Shown here: piece by piece, positions 36,999 through 45,291 of the stretch
How the letters are laid out: each line of letters opens with the position of its first letter
Position numbering within the stretch: the stretch's first letter is position 1
Assembly (NCBI GenBank): GCA_958296185.1
Contig: CATQIB010000015.1
Location: 57,024 to 121,023 of the forward strand
Length of the DNA: 64,000 bases
Reading direction: 5' to 3'
Source of the DNA: an uncultured Mesonia sp.
Lineage (GTDB): Bacteria; Bacteroidota; Bacteroidia; Flavobacteriales; Flavobacteriaceae
Notes under the pieces: generated by a model
Told to the model about the DNA's origin: nothing
Database searches by the model: none
Seen by the model: the letters and a program-made list of their open reading frames with translations, nothing else
Made by a program: the position numbers and the translations under genes

Positions 36999-37628
36999 AT
37001 GAAAAATTTAAAATTATCATTACATTTTTTAATTGCACTTTTTGTTAGTGCGGTTATATTTACAGGTTGTTCAGTAGACAATGAACAAATTGAAGAGGAA
37101 GTAGCAATTGATGAAAAGTCTTTAAATGAAAGTTTAACTTCTTATCAAAATTACACCGAATCAGAGAATAGAACAGCTGAAATTGATGGCTACCTTGTCA
37201 GAGAAGTTTTTGTTGGGGATGAAGAAATAGCTAGCAGGTACATCTTTGAAAGTACCCAAGTAGAAGAAACCGGAACTTATGTAGATGTAGACAGAGAAAA
37301 CTTTACCTTAACTGTAACAGACATAGAAACCGCTGAGCAAGTTGTTTATAATGAAATAAATCAATTTTATGAATATGGACCAACAGACCAGTTTGATATT
37401 ATTAGAATCATAATAAACCCTACCTTTCCAGACCCCATTACTGGAGAGCCTCAACCAGTTACACTAGGTTGGCGTTATTCTTATGGCTCTTGTGTAAATG
37501 GTGTAAGAGGTGTGTATAGAGCATACTATATTCTTGGTTTTAAAATTACTAAAGAAGAGCGTGTTATGGATAAGAACAACCCTAACAAGCAAGAAACTGT
37601 CGGATGTAATGAAGAGTACCAACCATAA
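36999..37628 (+). CDS. Lipoprotein of unknown function (cassette 8, first gene)
   Basis: 209 residues with a lipoprotein signal (LIALFVSAVIFTGCSVDNE, Cys near residue 25). The acidic N-terminal half of the mature protein is followed by a region with GWRYSYGSCVNGVRGVYRAYY and a final Cys (ETVGCNEEYQP), so a disulfide is possible. No family recognised. It lies 87 nt behind the cassette start GTTAGCAATA (36912). A hairpin terminator separates it from the second gene of the same cassette. Confidence 0.7.
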   Translation: MKNLKLSLHFLIALFVSAVIFTGCSVDNEQIEEEVAIDEKSLNESLTSYQNYTESENRTAEIDGYLVREVFVGDEEIASRYIFESTQVEETGTYVDVDRENFTLTVTDIETAEQVVYNEINQFYEYGPTDQFDIIRIIINPTFPDPITGEPQPVTLGWRYSYGSCVNGVRGVYRAYYILGFKITKEERVMDKNNPNKQETVGCNEEYQP

Positions 37629-37638
37629 ATTAATCAAT

Positions 37639-37672
37639 AACGGTACTGTTACATTTAGCAGTACCGTTTTTT
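37639..37672 (+). terminator. Terminator inside cassette 8
   Basis: AACGGTACTG and CAGTACCGTT form a 10-bp stem with a 10-nt loop, followed by a T run (TTTT at 37669-37672). It may attenuate or end transcription between the two cassette genes. Confidence 0.75.
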
Positions 37673-37683
37673 AATAAAAGCAA

Positions 37684-38616
37684 ATGAAAAATGCAATTAT
37701 TTATATTTTACTGCTATTAACTTTAAATAGTTTTAGTCAAAAATTTATCGTTGTAGACAATGACACTTACGATTTAGTCGAATCTGTTTCCTTTACAATT
37801 TATAATGATAAAAAGGTTGTTTACCAAGGTATAACTAAAAATAATAAAGCAACTCCAATTCCGGAAGGTCTACAATACAATAAAATAGAATTTACTAAAA
37901 CAGATTATAAAAAGCACACTATAGAAACAGAAAATTTGAATGAAGCCGTTTACCTATCTAAAGAATACATACAATTAGATGATCTGGTAATTTCTTCAAA
38001 AAAAGAGGGCTCTATTATTTTGGGGGAATCAAATAGAATTATAAATTCTCAAAGTAGATTTTTAGTATCAAATAAAGATTCTGGTATAATTTTCAGAAAC
38101 TATATAAAGAATTTATATATTAATCAAACTACTTTTTATGTAGACAAAGTTAAATATAAAACTGCATATAAAATTCACTTTTTTGAAGTCGAAGAAAGTT
38201 TGCCCTTTGGCAATCTACAAACGCTTCAATTTAATAAAAAAATATATTCAACCGATACACTTTACTTAAACCCAAAAGATAAAAATAGAATTGAGATTGA
38301 ACACAAAGAGAATATTCTATTTGAAGAAAACAAAACAGTATTTGTTTGTATTGAAGCCTTATATTATTTAGATGAAGATTATAATCAATTTATACCAGAA
38401 AATAGTGATAGGACTAAATTGAAGTTTCAACTATCTAATGAAAACAACTATTATGCTAAGACTGTAGACGCAAATTCAGGTAAAGTATCTCTTGAATTAC
38501 GTAATTCAAATCTTATGGTTAAATATGATTTTGCTAATTACCTATTTAAAACCCCACATAAAAGTATTCTTATAACTCCTGCAATACAACTACACGTAAC
38601 AGAGACAAAATTATAA
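37684..38616 (+). CDS. Exported carboxypeptidase-regulatory-like protein (cassette 8, second gene)
   Basis: 310 residues with a signal peptide (MKNAIIYILLLLTLNSFSQ). Residues about 20-90 form a CarbopepD_reg-like beta domain (FIVVDNDTYDLVESVSFTIYN, IEFTKTDYKKHTIET), followed by YLSKEYIQLDDLVISSKKE, usual at the start of such envelope proteins. No TonB-receptor barrel follows, so it is a short member of unknown role. The unit closes with TATTGCTAAC (38628), the exact complement of the cassette start at 36912, confirming that both genes travel together. Confidence 0.7.
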   Translation: MKNAIIYILLLLTLNSFSQKFIVVDNDTYDLVESVSFTIYNDKKVVYQGITKNNKATPIPEGLQYNKIEFTKTDYKKHTIETENLNEAVYLSKEYIQLDDLVISSKKEGSIILGESNRIINSQSRFLVSNKDSGIIFRNYIKNLYINQTTFYVDKVKYKTAYKIHFFEVEESLPFGNLQTLQFNKKIYSTDTLYLNPKDKNRIEIEHKENILFEENKTVFVCIEALYYLDEDYNQFIPENSDRTKLKFQLSNENNYYAKTVDANSGKVSLELRNSNLMVKYDFANYLFKTPHKSILITPAIQLHVTETKL

Positions 38617-38627
38617 AACAAAAAACC

Positions 38628-38767
38628 TATTGCTAACAGCGTATATCGCAAATTGCTACGGATTTATCCTCACGGATAAATCCTCACGTGTTCGAAATGT
38701 TTGCGTTTTTTAGCTATCTTAGTCCCAACTCGACCGCAACTTGGATCGATATACAAATCCGTCAGAC
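38628..38767 (+). repeat. attC-like recombination site 8 (array end)
   Basis: TATTGCTAAC (38628-38637) mirrors the start at 36912. GTATATCG (38641-38648) pairs with CGATATAC (38747-38754). Spacer AAATCC leads to GTCAGAC, a degenerate form of GTTRRRY in which the strictly needed GTT is GTC. No further cassette follows, which fits an inactive last site. Confidence 0.68.
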
Positions 38768-38945
38768 TGTCTCAAAACCATGCCATCATTGCAGTCTTTT
38801 TTCAAGGATATATTTCAAAGGTATTAATTGAAATTTAAAATATCACTCCGAACTATTAAGGGGCTAAAGTAAGGGGTTTAAATCACAAATTGATAGCACT
38901 TGCTTATCTACCCATCAAAACAGCGGTAGACTGCTCCTATTTTTA

Positions 38946-39056
38946 ATGATGGCCAAAAAAAACACTCGGGTAGCAATATATTTTTTTGGTGTTCTCAATA
39001 GTTTACTGATGTTTTTGTTGGTGCTGGTGAATTTTAGTTGGATTGGTTTTTTGTGA
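38946..39056 (+). CDS. Possible 36-aa single-span membrane protein
   Basis: The frame runs from ATG at 38946 to TGA at 39056. A short basic start (MMAKKNTR) precedes one long hydrophobic helix (VAIYFFGVLNSLLMFLLVLV). The layout fits a real small membrane peptide with positive-inside topology, and a hairpin terminator follows at 39113. No promoter or homologue is known to me. Confidence 0.35.
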   Translation: MMAKKNTRVAIYFFGVLNSLLMFLLVLVNFSWIGFL

Positions 39057-39112
39057 GAAATATAAGAATTTAGTGAAATAAATTGAAATTAATTAATAAA
39101 AGTATTTGATGC

Positions 39113-39147
39113 CTAACCCTCGTAAAGCCTCAGCTTTGGGGTTTTTG
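39113..39147 (+). terminator. Probable terminator
   Basis: AACCC/GGGGTT and AAAGC/GCTTT form a two-part stem around CTCA, followed by TTTTT. Confidence 0.5.
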
Positions 39148-39466
39148 ACTATGGTGATTACTTTGTTAGATTCATAGAACAATCTGTTTGTAAATGTTTT
39201 ACTATTTCTATAACACAGGTATTGTGAAAATCTCTGTTAATAAATAAAAGCTATATCTTTTTAATATATGATAAGTATGACTAATTTTATAATGTTAAAT
39301 AATTTTTGTGTTATCAAAAATGTTAAAAATAAGACGATGATTTAGTAGTAAAAATGTAAAAGAGGATTGTTTCTGGTTAGTTGCAGCATCCAGAACCGAG
39401 TTACCAGGTAGCTCACCTCACAGAGACCTTTTAAAAATGCTGTAAGTAAATTTAATTTTAATTAAT

Positions 39467-39850
39467 ATGATTAATTTAAAACCTGTGGGTAAGAAAAACC
39501 CACAAGATGTAACTGCACCACAGCAGTTTTATGCTCAAGCGGTAAAAACAGGTTTAACCGACCTAAATCGTTTGGCTTATTTAATTTCGAACCAATCTAC
39601 CGTTCGTGAACCCGATTGTTTGGCGGTATTAAGTGCCTTGGTACATAATATGACCGATGAACTTTCACAAGGACGTGTAGTGCAACTGGGTAGTTTAGGA
39701 AACTTTCAAGTAGGGGTAAGCTCTGAACCGAGTAGTATTCCCGAAGAGGTTAACACCAGTAATGTTAAGCAAATACGCTTGAATTACAGACCTGGTAAAC
39801 GGGTGCGTAAAGCACTTGAGACAATGGACTTTAAATTGATCGGCGGCTAG
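39467..39850 (+). CDS. HU/IHF-like DNA-binding protein (Bacteroidota HU type)
   Basis: 127 residues matching the HU-like family of Bacteroidota that begins with a conserved KKNPQDVTAPQQFYAQAV segment. The HU body follows: LAYLISNQSTVREPDCLAVLSALVHNMTDELSQGR, then VVQLGSLGNFQV and a basic end (RPGKRVRKALE). Such proteins bind DNA with little sequence specificity and bend it. It stands alone with a long AT-rich leader and its own terminator. The last codons and 3' flank (from 39842) are partly duplicated about 300 bp downstream. Confidence 0.88.
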   Translation: MINLKPVGKKNPQDVTAPQQFYAQAVKTGLTDLNRLAYLISNQSTVREPDCLAVLSALVHNMTDELSQGRVVQLGSLGNFQVGVSSEPSSIPEEVNTSNVKQIRLNYRPGKRVRKALETMDFKLIGG

Positions 39851-39880
39851 AAACTTGCGATTAATTTTAGTTGATTAAGT

Positions 39881-39914
39881 AAAGGTTTCGTTTGAAAAAA
39901 CGAGACCTTTTTTT
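39881..39914 (+). terminator. HU-like gene terminator
   Basis: AAAGGTTTCGTTT, GAAA and AAACGAGACCTTT make a 13-bp stem with one mismatch, followed by TTTT. Confidence 0.85.
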
Positions 39915-39980
39915 GTGCATCGGTTAAGTTTTAACCTCGCCAACTTCCTTTTTTATAAATTTCTTCCTGATTTTTCTTTC

Positions 39981-40068
39981 ACAAACCCAGCAGTTTGTAG
40001 TTACAAGCAGCGCAGTTTATCATGACAAACCCAGCAGTTTGTAGTTGTAAGCACAGCGGTTTGTAAAA
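39981..40068. repeat. Four tandem 22-bp hairpin repeats
   Basis: Units start at 39981, 40003, 40025 and 40047. Units 1 and 3 are identical (ACAAACCCAGCAGTTTGTAG plus TT). Units 2 and 4 are diverged (ACAAGCAGCGCAGTTTAT.., GTAAGCACAGCGGTTTGTAA..). In units 1 and 3 ACAAAC and GTTTGT pair around CCAGCA. There are no unique spacers, so this is not a CRISPR array. Confidence 0.8.
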
Positions 40069-40139
40069 TAAGCCGCTGAGCTTTTTAAAGATGCTTTAAA
40101 AACCGACCCAAAAAGACACAAAAAAAGCTCAAAAAGTAC

Positions 40140-40193
40140 TGGCGGCTAGAAACTTGCGATCTTTTTTGAGCTTGTTAAATAAAGGTTTTTAAC
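40140..40193 (+). repeat. Partial duplicate of the HU-like gene 3' end
   Basis: GGCGGCTAGAAACTTGCGAT recurs here exactly as at the 3' end of the HU-like gene (39842-39861). Similarity continues more weakly (TTTTnAG, TTGnTTAA, TAAAGGTTT). AAGCTCAAAAA (about 40119) and TTTTTGAGCTT enclose the copy as an inverted pair. The rest of 39915-40585 has no gene. Confidence 0.65.
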
Positions 40194-40589
40194 GTAGCAT
40201 AAGTCATACTTATGTAAAACAAATATATACAACTTGAGCGAATTTCATTTATAAAATCAAATAAAATTTATGGTAAAATAGAAGTATTTGAGAAGTATTT
40301 ATAGATTAAGTTGCTATATTTTTCGACAAAATGCTTTAAAAATCCAACCTTGCCAAGGCGTATTTTCTATATTTATTGATTCAAAATCTGCTTTTTAATT
40401 CTTTATTCTTAAAAACGCTACCCTAACTTTAAAAAAATAATTGGGAAATACCCGGAGTAGCCTTAGCACTATGCAACTATGTAATAGGGGTGGTATGGCT
40501 CAAATTTCGGCTTGCATACAAAAACAAGCCGGTTGTTTTTCTAAAATTTGAGCCCAAAATAATAGCTTTTTTTCATTTTAATCTAAAAA

Positions 40590-40618
40590 CAACAAGCAGC
40601 GATAACACTGCTTGTTGC
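40590..40618 (-). terminator. Terminator of the yceI-like gene
   Basis: On the minus strand AACAAGCAG and CTGCTTGTT form a 9-bp stem with an 8-nt loop, followed by GTTTTTAG. Confidence 0.8.
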
Positions 40619-40647
40619 TTAAAGGATCCTATTTATAATAATGATTA

Positions 40648-41172
40648 TTAAGCACTTTGTTTGATGAATTGAGCATCAATTACTAGCTTCACTTGGTCTG
40701 ATACGACCATATTCCCTGCTTCGGTAAGGGCACTCCAGGTTAAATTAAAATCTTTGCGGTTTATCTTACCGCTGATTTCAAACCCAGCTTTGGTTTGACC
40801 GTAGGGGTCAACTGCCACGCCGTTAAAGTTAACGGCTAATTCAACTTCCTTGGTCACGTCTCTAATACTTAAATCGCCCACTAAAGTTTGGCCGTCAAAC
40901 GATTTAGAAGTAAATGTAAGTTCGGGGTATTGCTCGGCATTAAAGAAATCATCCGATTTTAAATGTGTGTCCCGATCTTCATTCTTGGTATTAATCGAAG
41001 CCGTTTTAGCCGAAAATCGAAAATCGGCTTGTTTAAAGTCATCGTTTTCTGTGGCCACTTGTGCTTCAAAATCGTCAAAATTTCCTTTCACCGTTGAAAT
41101 CATCATGTGCTTTACCTTAAAAGCTACTTCTGCGTGTGCAGGATCGATTTTCCAAATTGTTTTTTCTTTCAT
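40648..41172 (-). CDS. YceI-family lipocalin-like protein
   Basis: 174 residues with the family pattern: WKIDPAHAEVAFKVKHMMISTVKGNFDDFEA at the start, then SINTKNEDRDTHLKSDDFFNAEQYPELTF and GDLSIRDVTKEVEL. YceI proteins bind long isoprenoid or lipid chains in a beta barrel. There is no signal peptide, so this is a cytoplasmic version. It lies downstream of two pirin genes on the same strand. An inverted repeat (GTCAACT/AGTTGAC at 41254-41272) lies in the gap to the first pirin gene. Confidence 0.9.
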   Translation of the reverse strand: MKEKTIWKIDPAHAEVAFKVKHMMISTVKGNFDDFEAQVATENDDFKQADFRFSAKTASINTKNEDRDTHLKSDDFFNAEQYPELTFTSKSFDGQTLVGDLSIRDVTKEVELAVNFNGVAVDPYGQTKAGFEISGKINRKDFNLTWSALTEAGNMVVSDQVKLVIDAQFIKQSA

Positions 41173-41345
41173 CTTGTTTTGTTTTTTAGGATTAATAAAT
41201 TGTTTAAATTTTTATAAGTAATGCGCCTTCGTCTTTAAGCATAGGAAGGCTGAGTCAACTAATGCAGTTGACTTTTAAAAGCGCTAAACCAGCTAATGCT
41301 TATACTTTTATTTTTTGATATTATGCGAAGACCTAGTCCTTGTTT

Positions 41346-42062
41346 TTATGATAATTGCATAGGGACTTCCATTAAAAGTACACGTGCTTCGCTTAAGGCT
41401 TTAACCCGTAGGCTGTCGGTTTCCCAAATACCCATTCCGTCTCGAGGGTTCAATTGCTGTCCCTCTACTTCAAGACTACCTTCTAATACAAAAACATACA
41501 CGCCGTTTTCTTTTTGTTTAAGCAGATACTCTTTTTCGATTCCCTGACTAAAATCGCCTAAATGGAACCAAGCATCTTGATGAATCCAAACGCCTTGGTC
41601 TTCTTTATTTGGAGAAAGAATTTGATAAAATTCATCTTTGACCGCTATATCTTTAACCGAAATTTGATCGTAGCGCGGTTTTACATTTTGTTGTCTAGGA
41701 AATAACCAAATTTGAAGAAAATGAACTTCTTGGTCTTGGTTTTTGTTTTTTTCTGAATGTGTGATGCCCGTACCAGCGCTCAACACCTGCACATCTCCCT
41801 CTTTGATTACCGCAACATTGCCCATACTGTCTTGGTGCTCTAAATCTCCCTTTAAGGGGATAGATATAATCTCCATATTATCATGCGGATGCGTACCAAA
41901 ACCCATACCTCCCGCTACTTGATCATCGTTTAAAACGCGTAGTACACCAAAGTGCATCCTTTCGGGATTAAAATAGTGGGCAAAACTAAAACTGTGTCTT
42001 GATTTTAGCCAACCGTGATTGGCCTGGCCTCTAGACGCTGATGGGTGAATAATATACTGCAT
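41346..42062 (-). CDS. Pirin-family protein (YhhW-like)
   Basis: 238 residues of the bicupin pirin family: SRHSFSFAHYFNPERMHFGVLRVLNDD, then GTHPHDNMEIISIPLKGDLEHQDSMGN with the metal-ligand histidines, and AGTGITHSEKN. Some relatives are quercetin 2,3-dioxygenases; others are redox-linked regulators. Substrate cannot be inferred. It is the middle of an AraC-pirin-pirin-YceI group on one strand. The first product residues (MQYIIHPSASRG) make the start firm. Confidence 0.88.
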   Translation of the reverse strand: MQYIIHPSASRGQANHGWLKSRHSFSFAHYFNPERMHFGVLRVLNDDQVAGGMGFGTHPHDNMEIISIPLKGDLEHQDSMGNVAVIKEGDVQVLSAGTGITHSEKNKNQDQEVHFLQIWLFPRQQNVKPRYDQISVKDIAVKDEFYQILSPNKEDQGVWIHQDAWFHLGDFSQGIEKEYLLKQKENGVYVFVLEGSLEVEGQQLNPRDGMGIWETDSLRVKALSEARVLLMEVPMQLS

Positions 42063-42402
42063 GGCTTTTCTTTTTTTGTAGTGATGTTAATGTTTTTAGG
42101 CGATTTAATCCGCTTTAAGCGAAAGAAAACCGCTGCATAAAATACTTGTTGTTCGTTTATTAAAACCACTACTATTGCTTTCTGATACAAAGATGAAAAG
42201 ATTTTAGCGTTTACACCATATGAAAACTAGGGCGAAACGTATTAAAATCCGACATCTGGTATTTTGTCTACTTTAGGTTGTGGTTGTAGCTATCAACTAG
42301 TACCATAAAAAAAAAATTACTGTTAACAATGCAATACTTTGTTGCTAAAAAAATTGAAAGCCATTTGCCCATAGTAATAGCTAAAAGCAAGCCGTTTAAA
42401 GA
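42063..42402. other. Gap between the two pirin genes
   Basis: No gene or clear promoter. An ATCCGCTTTAAGCG segment (42108-42121) recurs in the gap at 15490 (CATCCGCTTTAAGCGG). Nothing else noted. Confidence 0.3.
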
Positions 42403-43281
42403 TTACAGTTTTCTATCTGGGTAGGGTACAAATTCTGTTTCGCCTTCAATTTTAGGGAAATCTTGTGCTTTCCACTTTTTTATAGCTTCTTCAATACGGG
42501 CTTTACTGCTTGAAACAAAATTCCAATCGATATAACGTTCTTCCTCGAAAGCTTCACCTCCAAAAAGGTAAACCACTGTATCCGTATCCATAGTAAACGA
42601 GCAAAGTTGGGTATCTTTAGCAATGAGTAATTGCTTTTCGCCAAAATGTTGGTTCTCAGTTCTAATGCTGCCTTGTAGTATATATAAGCCCACTTCTCCG
42701 TAAAGCTGATCGCCTAGTGCAACTTCTTGGGCATTAGAGCATTTAAGTTCTAACATATAGAGTTTACTATGCACCGGTACTGGTGATTGCTTACCAAAAG
42801 CTTCGCCTGCGATTAATTTGTAAAGGATGTTTTTGTCTTGCCAAGTGGGTAACTCTTCTTTATTGATATGCCTAAAACTAGGTTCAATTAACTCCTTTGC
42901 TTTGGGTAGGGCAACCCAAATTTGCAAACCATGCAGTTCTTTGGTGGAATTACGCAGGTAATCTGGTGTACGCTCAGAATGTACCACCCCTTTACCGGCG
43001 GTCATCCAATTTACAGCACCTGGTTTAATTTCTACGGCGTTACCAATAGAATCACGATGCATAATGCTACCCTCGAACAAATAGGTTAGGGTAGAGAGCC
43101 CTATATGCGGGTGCGGCAAGACATCAAAATGCTCGCGTTTACTCAGTTGCACCGGTCCCATATGATCAATAAAAATAAAAGGACCTACCATGCGTTTTTG
43201 TCGGAAAGGCAATAATCTACCGACTAAAAAATTACCAATATTAGAAGCTCGTTCAGGAATAATCAAGTTGATATTTGACAT
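42403..43281 (-). CDS. Pirin-family protein with C-terminal pirin domain
   Basis: 292 residues with a complete pirin N-domain: RMVGPFIFIDHMGPV, DVLPHPHIGLSTLTYLFEGSIMHRDSIGN and TAGKGVVHSERTPD. The PirC domain follows from about residue 170 and ends in RIEEAIKKWKAQDFP. The metal-binding histidines are present, so it is likely a metal-dependent oxidoreductase or dioxygenase-like protein. It is separated by 25 nt from the AraC-type gene upstream, which probably controls it. Confidence 0.9.
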   Translation of the reverse strand: MSNINLIIPERASNIGNFLVGRLLPFRQKRMVGPFIFIDHMGPVQLSKREHFDVLPHPHIGLSTLTYLFEGSIMHRDSIGNAVEIKPGAVNWMTAGKGVVHSERTPDYLRNSTKELHGLQIWVALPKAKELIEPSFRHINKEELPTWQDKNILYKLIAGEAFGKQSPVPVHSKLYMLELKCSNAQEVALGDQLYGEVGLYILQGSIRTENQHFGEKQLLIAKDTQLCSFTMDTDTVVYLFGGEAFEEERYIDWNFVSSSKARIEEAIKKWKAQDFPKIEGETEFVPYPDRKL

Positions 43282-43306
43282 AGTCTATTGTTTTATAGGT
43301 GAAACT

Positions 43307-44185
43307 TTAGTGTTTAAGAAGTCTTTTTCTAAAGGCGCTTGGCGAAACTTTAGTGTAGTTTTTAAAAAAGGCACTAAAATTACCGGGCTGATTGAAACCT
43401 AGATGGTATGCAATTTCTTTATTTGTTAAATCGCTAAAATAAAGCAGGCGTTTAGCTTCTGTAATCAATCGGGTGGTGAGATAATCTTTAGCCGTTTTAC
43501 CCATTTTTACCTTTAATGTACGATTTAAATGATCTGGGGTAATGTGAAGCGCTTCGGCATAAAACGCTGTGGTGTGTTGGCTTTTATAATTTTGCTCAAC
43601 ACTTTTTTTAAACGCCCTAATGAGGTTTTCTCCTATTTGTTCAGCATCAGTAGCTGCTCTATCTAAAGTACAGCTATTGTTACAAGCAATTAAGAGCAGT
43701 TTGAGCAGCGCCCCAATGGCCATAAATTTATAGGGGGTGTTTTGATGAAAGGTATCAAAAATCTGCTCGGCATAGTCGGTTATTTTTTCAAATTCTTGCG
43801 TTGTTGTTTTTAAGGGAGGGGTGTCGCCGTAGTTTTGAAAAAGATTTAATCGCTCAATAAAGCTAAGCGGAATGGCATTCTCTACCAAAAATTGGTGCGA
43901 AAACACCATTGAAAATCCTGTGGAGGCTTTATCCTCGATAACTTGATGTACCTGGCCTGGAGCAATAAAATAGATTTGTTGTTTGTCTAGGGTATAGGTA
44001 TTAAAATCTATTTTGTGTTGGCCCTGCGCATTTTTAAACAAGAGTACCGTGAAAAAATTATGCCGGTGTGGCTTGTCGACTTTACCTTGGCGCTTGACAT
44101 AAATGGCTTGCATTTTAGAAATGCCAAAACTCAGTTCTTCGGCCTGAGCATTCACATTTTGGTAAGTTTTTACTTTTTCTGCCAT
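43307..44185 (-). CDS. AraC-family transcriptional regulator
   Basis: 292 residues. The N-terminal cupin-like sensor region includes KPHRHNFFTVLLFKNAQG and QIYFIAPGQVHQV. The C-terminal double helix-turn-helix reads TAFYAEALHITPDHLNRTLKVKMGKTAKDYL, then EIAYHLGFNQPGNFSAFFKNYTKVSPSAFR. It is the first gene of a same-strand group with two pirins and a YceI protein and is likely their regulator. The inducer is unknown. Confidence 0.88.
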   Translation of the reverse strand: MAEKVKTYQNVNAQAEELSFGISKMQAIYVKRQGKVDKPHRHNFFTVLLFKNAQGQHKIDFNTYTLDKQQIYFIAPGQVHQVIEDKASTGFSMVFSHQFLVENAIPLSFIERLNLFQNYGDTPPLKTTTQEFEKITDYAEQIFDTFHQNTPYKFMAIGALLKLLLIACNNSCTLDRAATDAEQIGENLIRAFKKSVEQNYKSQHTTAFYAEALHITPDHLNRTLKVKMGKTAKDYLTTRLITEAKRLLYFSDLTNKEIAYHLGFNQPGNFSAFFKNYTKVSPSAFRKRLLKH

Positions 44186-44696
44186 TGAGGAAGGCTTTTA
44201 GGATAATTTAAAAGTTACTGTATGGGGCATTAGTTAGCCACTAATAAAAATTATAAGTACTTAGTGAACAAACTTAAGCCTAAGGTATTAAAAAAATATG
44301 AAATTGAAGTGTAATCCTTCGTTGGCGCGAGCGTCTTGTTCGTGGCTACGGCTCCGGCCGGATTGTAGTCTGTGGATTTTGTAGCCTGTGGCTTTCTATC
44401 CATTAGCAGGTTCATAAAAAAAATATTATTTTTAAAATATGAGCCGCAATTAAAAGTTTCGTGATTCAGTAGGTTTTTATTTTGTGAACTTTAGTTTTAT
44501 ACTTGAATGATGAATTGAAGATTTGGGCCATTGATGGAAATGGGGTGAGGAGAACGCGATGCAATCGCGCGCTAGCGAGGGTAGTCAAATAAATAGCTTA
44601 AATATTATAGATGGTGAAGGTAATAATGCTCCTTCTATAAATTGGTGTTCTATAAACTACAGAAATGAAGCAGTTAATACATCAAAGTCTTAATAT
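44186..44696. other. Repeat-rich gap with a 44-codon gene remnant
   Basis: It contains a GC-rich interspersed element (GTTGGCGCGAGCGTC at about 44324) and a 17-nt direct repeat (TTGTAGTCTGTGGATTT / TTGTAGCCTGTGGCTTT near 44360). A hairpin (GCGATGCAATCGC, 44556-44568) is the reverse complement of one in junction elements 3 and 4. The frame 44559-44693 reads NSLNIIDGEGNNAPSINW and ends NTSKS; it may be the surviving tail of a lost gene. Confidence 0.45.
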
Positions 44697-45128
44697 ATGA
44701 AAAAGCGTAATATTTTTTTAATATGCTTAGTAAGTTTGTTCATTCTTTCTTTTACGATTGGGGGTTATTTCATTAAGAAGTATCACCACAAAAATGTTAA
44801 GAGTAAACCAAAAATGTACTGTTATAAAAATTTTAGAAGTCCTGAAATCCCCGTTTCTGTACTTATTATTGAAGATTTGGATTTAAAAATACCTTATTTA
44901 AAATATTATCAAGAATTAAAACAAGGAAAAGAGCCATATTTACCTAACGAGCTTCCTTTAAAAGGAATGCCTCAGTACAGTCCGGTTTATGTAATGGGAT
45001 ATACTAAAGATAGCTTACTTGCAAATGTAGTTAGCTATTACGATAGAGGATTTTGGTTTGGAGGTAGTTATACAAGAGGGTGGGTATTAGCTGAATGTCT
45101 ACATAAAAACCCTCCCGAAAAACCATAA
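44697..45128 (+). CDS. Membrane-anchored protein of unknown function
   Basis: 143 residues. One N-terminal helix (NIFLICLVSLFILSFTIGGYFI) is followed by a soluble part with VSVLIIEDLDLKIPYLKYY and a glycine/tryptophan-rich end (DRGFWFGGSYTRGWVLAECL). No family recognised. It starts 3 nt after a short gene remnant and is framed by GC-rich interspersed elements on both sides (near 44324 and 45132), so this small block may be a mobile or exchanged unit. Confidence 0.6.
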   Translation: MKKRNIFLICLVSLFILSFTIGGYFIKKYHHKNVKSKPKMYCYKNFRSPEIPVSVLIIEDLDLKIPYLKYYQELKQGKEPYLPNELPLKGMPQYSPVYVMGYTKDSLLANVVSYYDRGFWFGGSYTRGWVLAECLHKNPPEKP

Positions 45129-45291
45129 GTTTTCCTCGCTGGCGCGAACGTCTACCTTCTGACTCCCGCTGCCAGAGGCTTGTAACTTATTGTTTTTACA
45201 ATAAGTTCACTTCAAAACCCCTTGCTCGTGACTCTCTTAACTAGCCTATTTAAAACGAGGTTTTAATTTGGCAAGGTATGCGTTGCAAAGG

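Larger units (their letters stand above)
38768..39466. other. Non-coding leader between the array and the HU-like gene
   Basis: Besides a 36-codon membrane ORF and a probable terminator, this stretch is AT-rich. A small hairpin is visible at about 39372-39397 (TTCTGG with CCAGAA) in the presumed leader of the HU-like gene. No named riboswitch is recognised. Confidence 0.35.

Noticed and set aside
36999..38616. The two cassette 8 genes as one ordinary operon
   Set aside because: A strong hairpin with a T run lies between them, so simple co-transcription is doubtful although they share one cassette.
39981..40068. CRISPR array
   Set aside because: Units are contiguous 22-mers without unique spacers and no cas genes are nearby.
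40119..40179. AAGCTCAAAAA / TTTTTGAGCTT as a terminator
   Set aside because: The loop of nearly 40 nt is too long for an intrinsic terminator; noted only as an inverted pair around the duplicated gene end.
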